Assembly (NCBI RefSeq): GCF_900111685.1
Contig: NZ_FOHX01000005.1
Location: 558,001-622,000, forward strand
Direction of reading: 5' to 3'
From: Nonomuraea wenchangensis
Lineage (GTDB): Bacteria > Actinomycetota > Actinomycetes > Streptosporangiales > Streptosporangiaceae
DNA length: 64,000 nucleotides
A program made the translations under genes and the position numbers. Shown here piece by piece: positions 59,158 through 64,000 of the stretch. Under the pieces are notes generated by a model. That model searched no databases. It was not told the origin of the DNA and saw only the letters and a program-made list of their open reading frames with translations. Each line of letters opens with the position of its first letter. The first letter of the stretch is position 1.

Positions 59158-60072
59158 ATGACCGTGTCCAGCAGCACGCCAGAAAGCACCCCCGTCACCG
59201 GAACCGCCCGCGTCAAGCGCGGCATGGCCGAGATGCTCAAGGGCGGCGTCATCATGGACGTCGTCACCCCCGAGCAGGCCAAGATCGCTGAGGACGCCGG
59301 CGCGGTGGCCGTCATGGCCCTTGAGCGCGTGCCCGCCGACATCCGCGCCCAGGGCGGGGTGTCCCGGATGAGCGACCCCGACATGATCGACGGCATCATC
59401 GAGGCCGTGTCCATCCCCGTGATGGCCAAGGCCCGCATCGGCCACTTCGTCGAGGCCCGGGTGCTGCAGGCGCTCGGCGTCGACTACGTCGACGAGTCCG
59501 AGGTGCTGACCCCCGCCGACTACGCCAACCACATCGACAAGTGGCAGTTCACCGTGCCGTTCGTGTGCGGCGCCACCAACCTCGGCGAGGCCCTGCGCCG
59601 CATCACCGAGGGCGCGGCCATGATCCGCTCCAAGGGCGAGGCCGGCACCGGTGACGTGTCCAACGCCGTCACCCACATGCGCACCATCCGCGCCGAACTC
59701 AAGCGGCTCAGCTCCCTGCCCGAGGACGAGCTCTACGTCGCGGCCAAGGAGCTGCAGGCCCCGTACGAGCTGGTCGCCGAGGTCGCGAAGAGCGGCAAGC
59801 TGCCGGTCGTGCTGTTCACCGCGGGCGGCATCGCCACCCCGGCCGACGCCGCGATGATGATGCAGCTCGGCGCCGAGGGCGTGTTCGTGGGCTCGGGCAT
59901 CTTCAAGTCGGGCGATCCGGCCAAGCGCGCGGCGGCCATCGTCAAGGCCACCACGTTCCACGACGACCCCGACGTCCTCGCCAAGGTCTCGCGCGGTCTC
60001 GGCGAGGCGATGGTCGGCATCAACGTCGACGAGATCCCGCAGCCGCACCGCCTGGCGGAGCGCGGCTGGTAG
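59158..60072 (+). CDS. pdxS: Pyridoxal 5'-phosphate synthase, PdxS subunit
   Basis: A 304-residue TIM-barrel lyase building PLP from ribose-5-P, glyceraldehyde-3-P and ammonia supplied by PdxT. Characteristic segments are [18 protein letters not shown] with the first catalytic Asp, [24 protein letters not shown] with the Lys, [19 protein letters not shown] with the second Lys, and [30 protein letters not shown]. The start is uncertain among GTG 59152, ATG 59158 and GTG 59164. pdxT, normally adjacent, lies 3.6 kb downstream. Confidence 0.95.
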   Translation: MTVSSSTPESTPVTGTARVKRGMAEMLKGGVIMDVVTPEQAKIAEDAGAVAVMALERVPADIRAQGGVSRMSDPDMIDGIIEAVSIPVMAKARIGHFVEARVLQALGVDYVDESEVLTPADYANHIDKWQFTVPFVCGATNLGEALRRITEGAAMIRSKGEAGTGDVSNAVTHMRTIRAELKRLSSLPEDELYVAAKELQAPYELVAEVAKSGKLPVVLFTAGGIATPADAAMMMQLGAEGVFVGSGIFKSGDPAKRAAAIVKATTFHDDPDVLAKVSRGLGEAMVGINVDEIPQPHRLAERGW

Positions 60073-60098
60073 GCCCCCCGGGCGCTGACGGAAATCTT

Positions 60099-60137
60099 CG
60101 AGTGAGGCGGCATCCACGAAGGATGTCGCCTCATTCG
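60099..60137 (+). terminator. Hairpin terminator after pdxS
   Basis: Arms around GAGTGAGGCGGCATCC and GGATGTCGCCTCATTC pair with two G-U pairs across a five-base ACGAA loop, 27 bp after the pdxS stop. It separates pdxS transcription from the PhoD-like gene. Confidence 0.75.
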
Positions 60138-60221
60138 CGTCGCGTGGCGTTCACCACCTGGCCATGATCCTCGGTCAGGCTACGGGGCGTTCCCCCCTCC
60201 GCGATTCGTTCAGGAGCGCCC

Positions 60222-61898
60222 ATGTCCTTCCCCAACCGCAGGCACTTCCTCGTCGCCGGGCTGACGGCGAGCGCCGCGGCGGCCCTTCCCGCCACGTTCG
60301 CCCCCGGAACCGCCCACGCCGACGACCCCACCGCCGCGACCGCCGCGCGGGGGCTGCGCGTCGACCCCTTCACCCTCGGCGTGGCCTCCGGCGACCCCGA
60401 CCACGAGGGCTTCGTGCTGTGGACCCGCCTCGCGCAGCAGCCGCTCGCCGAGGACGGGCTCGGCGGCATGCCGCAGCGGCCGTTCCCGGTCCTGTGGCAG
60501 GTGTACGCCGACGAGCGGCTGCGCCGGGTGGTGCGCTCCGGCGTCGCGACGGCCGCACCGGAATGGGGGCACAGCGTCCACGTCGAGGTGGACGGGCTGG
60601 CCGCCGACCGGGAGTACTGGTATCGCTTCCGCGTCGGCCCGTACGTCTCGCCGCCCGGCCGCGCCCGCACCGCCCCGCACCCGTCGTCCTGGGGCAGCGC
60701 CCTCGCCATGGCGTTCGTCTCCTGCGCCCAGTACGAGCACGGCTACTTCACCTCGTACCGCAGGCTGGCCGAGGACCACCCCGACCTGGTCCTGCACCTC
60801 GGCGACTACCAGTACGAGTACACCAGGGACACCTACACCATCCCCGGCGGCAACATCCGCGACCACGAGGGCCCCGAGACCGAGACCCTGGCCGGCTACC
60901 GCCAGCGCCACGCCCAGTACAAGACCGACCCCGACCTGCAGGCCGCGCACGCCGCCGCGCCTTGGCTGGTCGTCTGGGACGACCACGAGCTGGACAACAA
61001 CTGGGCGGACAAGGTGCCGGAGAAGCCCGAGGTCCCGCAGCCGAACTTCCTGGCCCGCCGCGAGGCCGCCTTCCGCGCCTACTACGAGAACATGCCGCTG
61101 CGCCGCACCTCGATCCCGCGCGGCATCGACATGCAGCTCTACCGGCGGGTCCGCTGGGGCCGTACGGCCACCTTCCACATGCTCGACACCCGCCAGTACC
61201 GTGACGACCAGGGCTGCGGCGACGGCTACAAGGACTGCCCGGCCGCCGTGGACCCGGCCCGCTCGATCACCGGGGCCGAGCAGGAGGCGTGGCTGCTGGA
61301 CGGCTTCCGCCGGTCGCGGGCGCAGTGGGACATCCTGGGCCAGCAGGTCTTCTTCGCCCAGCGCGACAACAACGCCGGGCCCGCCAAGGTCACCAGCATG
61401 GACGCGTGGGACGGCTACGTGGCCTCCCGCCGGCGCATCACCCAGGGCTGGGTGGACGCCGGGGTGCGCAACGCCGTCGTGCTGACCGGCGACGTGCACG
61501 CCCACTGGGCCAGCGACCTCAAGCTCGACTACGACGACCCGACCGGGCCCTCGGTGGGCGCGGAGCTGGTCGCCACCTCGATCTCCACCACCGGCGACGG
61601 CGCCGACTCCGACCCGGCGACGCACCCGTTCCTGGCGATCAACCCGCACCTGAAGTTCTACAACAACCAGCGCGGCTACGTGCTGACCAGGATCGAGCGC
61701 GACCAGATGACCGCCGACTTCAAGGTGGTGCCCCAGGTCACCGTGCCGGACGCTGAGGTCTACACGCGGGCCACGTTCGTCATCGAGGACCGGGTGCCGG
61801 GGGTGCAGCAGACGTATCTGCGGCCGCTCGACCCGAGCCTGCGCCTCGCGCCGATCACGGCCGAGGACACCGTCCGGCAGGAGACCGAGCGCCCCTGA
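60222..61898 (+). CDS. Alkaline phosphatase D (PhoD) family, Tat-exported
   Basis: A 558-residue exported phosphodiesterase/phosphatase. The Tat signal has the twin-arginine motif NRRHFLVAG and a cleavage region AHA near residue 32. The N-terminal PhoD_N segment (GVASGDPDHEGFVLWTRL) is followed by metallophosphatase motifs: FVSCAQYEHG, HLGDYQYEY, WDDHELDNNW with the usual Asp-His pair, and VVLTGDVHAHW. Members use Ca and Fe and release phosphate from diesters or teichoic acids, often under PhoP control. No PHO box was recognised in the upstream 85 bp. ATG 60222. Confidence 0.92.
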   Translation: MSFPNRRHFLVAGLTASAAAALPATFAPGTAHADDPTAATAARGLRVDPFTLGVASGDPDHEGFVLWTRLAQQPLAEDGLGGMPQRPFPVLWQVYADERLRRVVRSGVATAAPEWGHSVHVEVDGLAADREYWYRFRVGPYVSPPGRARTAPHPSSWGSALAMAFVSCAQYEHGYFTSYRRLAEDHPDLVLHLGDYQYEYTRDTYTIPGGNIRDHEGPETETLAGYRQRHAQYKTDPDLQAAHAAAPWLVVWDDHELDNNWADKVPEKPEVPQPNFLARREAAFRAYYENMPLRRTSIPRGIDMQLYRRVRWGRTATFHMLDTRQYRDDQGCGDGYKDCPAAVDPARSITGAEQEAWLLDGFRRSRAQWDILGQQVFFAQRDNNAGPAKVTSMDAWDGYVASRRRITQGWVDAGVRNAVVLTGDVHAHWASDLKLDYDDPTGPSVGAELVATSISTTGDGADSDPATHPFLAINPHLKFYNNQRGYVLTRIERDQMTADFKVVPQVTVPDAEVYTRATFVIEDRVPGVQQTYLRPLDPSLRLAPITAEDTVRQETERP

Positions 61899-61918
61899 CG
61901 CTTCCCGACCGGGGAATA

Positions 61919-61936
61919 TTAGCCAGGCTAAGTTAG
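61919..61936. promoter_or_regulatory. Overlapping palindromes upstream of the MarR gene
   Basis: TTAGCCAGGCTAA (61919-61931) is a perfect 6-1-6 inverted repeat and overlaps CTAAGTTAG (61928-61936), a second perfect 4-1-4 dyad. They lie 13-30 bp before the MarR-type start codon and form the likely autoregulatory operator controlling the MarR/MFS pair. Confidence 0.7.
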
Positions 61937-61948
61937 TTGGGTCAAGGC

Positions 61949-62371
61949 ATGAGGGACGATCCCGCCGGCCTGGCAGAACAGGTCTCATCGGTGCTGCGTC
62001 ACCTGGTGCTCCTCCTCCGGCGCACGGTCGCCGGACAGCCGCTCACCAGCCAGCAGTACGGCGTCCTCGGCTCGCTCGAACCCGGCCCGCGCCGGATGAC
62101 CGAGCTGGCCGAGGAGCACGCCGTCCAGCTGCCCACCATGACCGTGCAGATCAACCGGCTGGAGGACGCGGGGCTGGTCACGCGCGGCGGCGACCCCGCC
62201 GACGCCCGCGTGCGCACGGCCAGGCTGACGGACGAGGGGCGCGAGCGGCTGCGGGCCGTACGCGCGGCCAGGATCGCCCACCTCACCGAGGAACTGGCGG
62301 CACTCACCGACGACGAGCGCGCCACGCTCGCGGCGGCGCTGCCCGTCCTGGCCAAGCTCGGCCGCAGCTAG
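61949..62371 (+). CDS. MarR family transcriptional regulator
   Basis: A 140-residue winged-helix dimeric repressor. The HTH is GPRRMTELAEEHAVQLPTMTVQINRLEDAGLVTR, the wing is GGDPADARVRTARLTDEGRERL, and dimer helices lie at both ends. ATG 61949. It ends 25 bp before an MFS exporter gene in the same direction, so it probably represses its own two-gene efflux operon through the palindrome at 61919-61936, released by the transported compound. Confidence 0.92.
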   Translation: MRDDPAGLAEQVSSVLRHLVLLLRRTVAGQPLTSQQYGVLGSLEPGPRRMTELAEEHAVQLPTMTVQINRLEDAGLVTRGGDPADARVRTARLTDEGRERLRAVRAARIAHLTEELAALTDDERATLAAALPVLAKLGRS

Positions 62372-62396
62372 ACGCACCACAGACAGAAGGAGCACC

Positions 62397-63629
62397 ATGC
62401 AGACCGGCATGCAGAACGGCGGAGGGATTCTGCGTCAGCCGATGTCCGTCTGGGCCACCGCGTTCGCCGCGGTCGTGGCCTTCATGGGGATCGGCCTCGT
62501 CGACCCCATCCTCCCCAGCATCGCGCAGGGACTGAAGGCGACGCCCAGCCAGGTGTCGCTGCTGTTCACCAGCTACTTCCTGGTGACCGCCGTGGCCATG
62601 CTGATCACCGGCTGGGTCTCCAGCCGCATCGGCGGCAAACGCACCCTGCTGGCCGGCCTCGCGCTGGTGATCGTGTTCGCCGCGCTCGCCGGCACCTCCA
62701 CCAGCGTCGCCGAACTCGTCGGCTTCCGCGCCGGCTGGGGCCTCGGCAACGCCCTGTTCGTCGCCACCGCGCTCGCCGTCATCGTCGGCGCCGCGAGCGG
62801 CGGCGCCGAGTCGGCCATCATCCTGTACGAGGCCGCGCTCGGCCTCGGCATCTCCGCGGGCCCGCTGGCCGGCGCACTGCTCGGCGACTGGAACTGGCGG
62901 GCGCCCTTCTTCGGCACCGCCACCCTCATGGCCGTCGGCTTCGTCCTCATCCTGACGCTGCTCAAGGCCACACCCAAGCCGCCCACCAAGACCGCGCTCA
63001 GCGCCCCCATCCGCGCCCTCGCGCACGGCGGCCTCTCCACCACCGCGTTCACCGCGCTGTTCTACAACTTCGCCTTCTTCACCATCCTCGCCTTCACCCC
63101 GTTCATCCTCGGCATGTCCCCGTACGGGATCGGCGCGGTCTTCTTCGGATGGGGCGTCTGCGTCGCCCTGGCGTCGGTCTTCGGCGCGCCGCGGCTGCAG
63201 CGCCGCATCGGCTCGGTCGGCGTGCTGCACCTGGCGCTGGCGCTGCTCGCCGTCCTGCAGGTCGGCATCGCCGTGTTCGGCGTCGCCGGCGTGAACGCCG
63301 GGGTCGTCGTGTGCGTCGTCCTGTCCGGCATCCCCATCGGGCTGAACAACACCGTCTTCACCGAGTCGGCCATGGAGGTCTCCGACGCGCCCCGGCCCGT
63401 CGCCTCCGCTGGCTACAACTTCGTCCGCTGGATGGGCGGCGCGCTGGCCCCGTTCATCGCCACCAAGCTGGGCGAGGACATCGGGGTGGCGGTGCCGTAC
63501 GTGCTGGGCGCCGTCTGCTGCTTCGTCGGCATGATGGTCCTCTACCTGCGTCGGCACCACCTGCGGACACTCGTCCGCGTGGACGCCGATCACACCAGGC
63601 AGGACGTCGTGGCGGCCCCCGCCCGCTGA
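62397..63629 (+). CDS. MFS drug-type transporter
   Basis: A 410-residue membrane protein with about twelve helices. VDPILPSIAQGL at the end of helix 1 and SRIGGKRTLLAGL in loop 2-3 match the MFS signature of drug:H+ antiporters. GLGISAGPLAGALLGDWNWRAPFF is the motif C-type helix 5. A basic cytoplasmic tail follows the last helix. ATG 62397 has AAGGAG upstream. With the MarR gene it makes a standard inducible efflux unit. The substrate is unknown. Confidence 0.92.
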   Translation: MQTGMQNGGGILRQPMSVWATAFAAVVAFMGIGLVDPILPSIAQGLKATPSQVSLLFTSYFLVTAVAMLITGWVSSRIGGKRTLLAGLALVIVFAALAGTSTSVAELVGFRAGWGLGNALFVATALAVIVGAASGGAESAIILYEAALGLGISAGPLAGALLGDWNWRAPFFGTATLMAVGFVLILTLLKATPKPPTKTALSAPIRALAHGGLSTTAFTALFYNFAFFTILAFTPFILGMSPYGIGAVFFGWGVCVALASVFGAPRLQRRIGSVGVLHLALALLAVLQVGIAVFGVAGVNAGVVVCVVLSGIPIGLNNTVFTESAMEVSDAPRPVASAGYNFVRWMGGALAPFIATKLGEDIGVAVPYVLGAVCCFVGMMVLYLRRHHLRTLVRVDADHTRQDVVAAPAR

Positions 63630-63725
63630 GCCCTTCTCGCGCGGAACCGGCGGCCCCAGCAGGAAGATGCGGGGCCGCGCTGGTGTTGAATAGCTGAAAT
63701 CCGCACCCGGACGGAAGGATCGACT

Positions 63726-64000
63726 GTGCCCACGATCGGTGTACTCGCTCTCCAGGGAGACGTGCACGAGCACCAGCGCATGCTCCAGGAGGCAGGCGCG
63801 ACGGCCGTCGCCGTGCGCAGGCCCGCCGAGCTGGACGCGGTCGACGCCCTCGTCATCCCCGGCGGGGAGTCCACCACCATGTGGAAGCTCGCCGACATCT
63901 TCGACCTGCTCGAACCGCTGCGCCTGCGGATCAAGGAAGGCATGCCCGCCTACGGCTCCTGCGCCGGCATGATCATGCTGGCCGACCGGATCGAGGACGG
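63726..64000 (+). CDS. pdxT: Pyridoxal 5'-phosphate synthase glutaminase subunit PdxT (partial)
   Basis: The first 91 codons of the glutamine amidotransferase that feeds ammonia to PdxS; the gene continues past the window end. [20 protein letters not shown] opens the protein; [12 protein letters not shown] and the nucleophilic Cys in [11 protein letters not shown] are present. GTG 63726 has GGAAGGA upstream. The catalytic His and Glu will be in the missing part. It is separated from pdxS by the PhoD, MarR and MFS genes. Confidence 0.95.
   Translation, partial: MPTIGVLALQGDVHEHQRMLQEAGATAVAVRRPAELDAVDALVIPGGESTTMWKLADIFDLLEPLRLRIKEGMPAYGSCAGMIMLADRIED

Overview
The window is about 64 kb of very GC-rich DNA with actinobacterial gene content. 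It carries an SsgA-family sporulation protein, phosphatidylinositol mannoside genes, F420-type and LLM flavin oxidoreductases, lipoproteins, and several genes whose start codon lies 6-7 nt after a TANNNT box, as in leaderless transcripts. The best guess is a filamentous actinomycete of the Streptosporangiaceae type. The genus cannot be fixed from the sequence. No rRNA, CRISPR array, transposase or prophage structural gene was seen.

1-7.2 kb: a GH46 chitosanase cut by the window edge, with a near-perfect 21-bp palindrome upstream; an LLM monooxygenase and partner FMN reductase pair; an NAD(P)-binding oxidoreductase; an IclR regulator; a SnoaL-like protein; a 39-residue membrane peptide; a tRNA Gly-Cys-Val operon; and a two-domain ferritin-like protein divergent from a hemerythrin.

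7.2-16.1 kb: a winged-helix regulator abutting histidine ammonia-lyase; a 3-hydroxyisobutyrate-dehydrogenase-like/RidA fusion divergent from its LysR regulator; pabB-pabC-like genes; an LVIVD lipoprotein divergent from a DUF305 lipoprotein; and an ssgB-like gene.

16.1-24 kb: a poorly coding stretch with a tandem repeat, tRNA-Val(CAC) and its terminator, a large inverted repeat, an atypical hypothetical gene and a phosphotransferase remnant. A PAS histidine kinase, a phospholipase D-like protein, an SDR and two uncharacterised proteins follow.

24-30.2 kb: the most system-like region. An ECF sigma factor is divergent from a Crp/Fnr regulator, and a Crp-type palindrome lies between them. The regulator is followed by an MpaB/DUF2236-family oxygenase-like gene and a 1067-residue class III cyclase-ATPase fusion. 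A regulator with a cyclic-nucleotide pocket, its likely site and a cyclase domain therefore sit in one module.

30-43 kb: an FMN-dependent hydroxyacid oxidase; a degenerate 40-bp repeat array ahead of an HD-domain protein; a P450 / nucleophile-less HAD / DUF4031 operon with an upstream palindrome; a DUF2637-like membrane-HTH protein next to a DUF2786 protein; phosphoglucomutase; an F420-type LLM enzyme; a GH25 lysozyme-like protein and thrS.

43-64 kb: the actinobacterial thrS-HIT-pgsA-acyltransferase-pimA-pdxS-pdxT locus in expanded form. A block with a phosphatase-like membrane protein, an aminotransferase/MocR pair, an oxidoreductase/TetR pair, a GHL10 lipid-anchored or secreted hydrolase and an EF-G-like GTPase separates HIT from pgsA. 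A PhoD phosphatase and a MarR/MFS pair separate pdxS from pdxT, which runs off the end.
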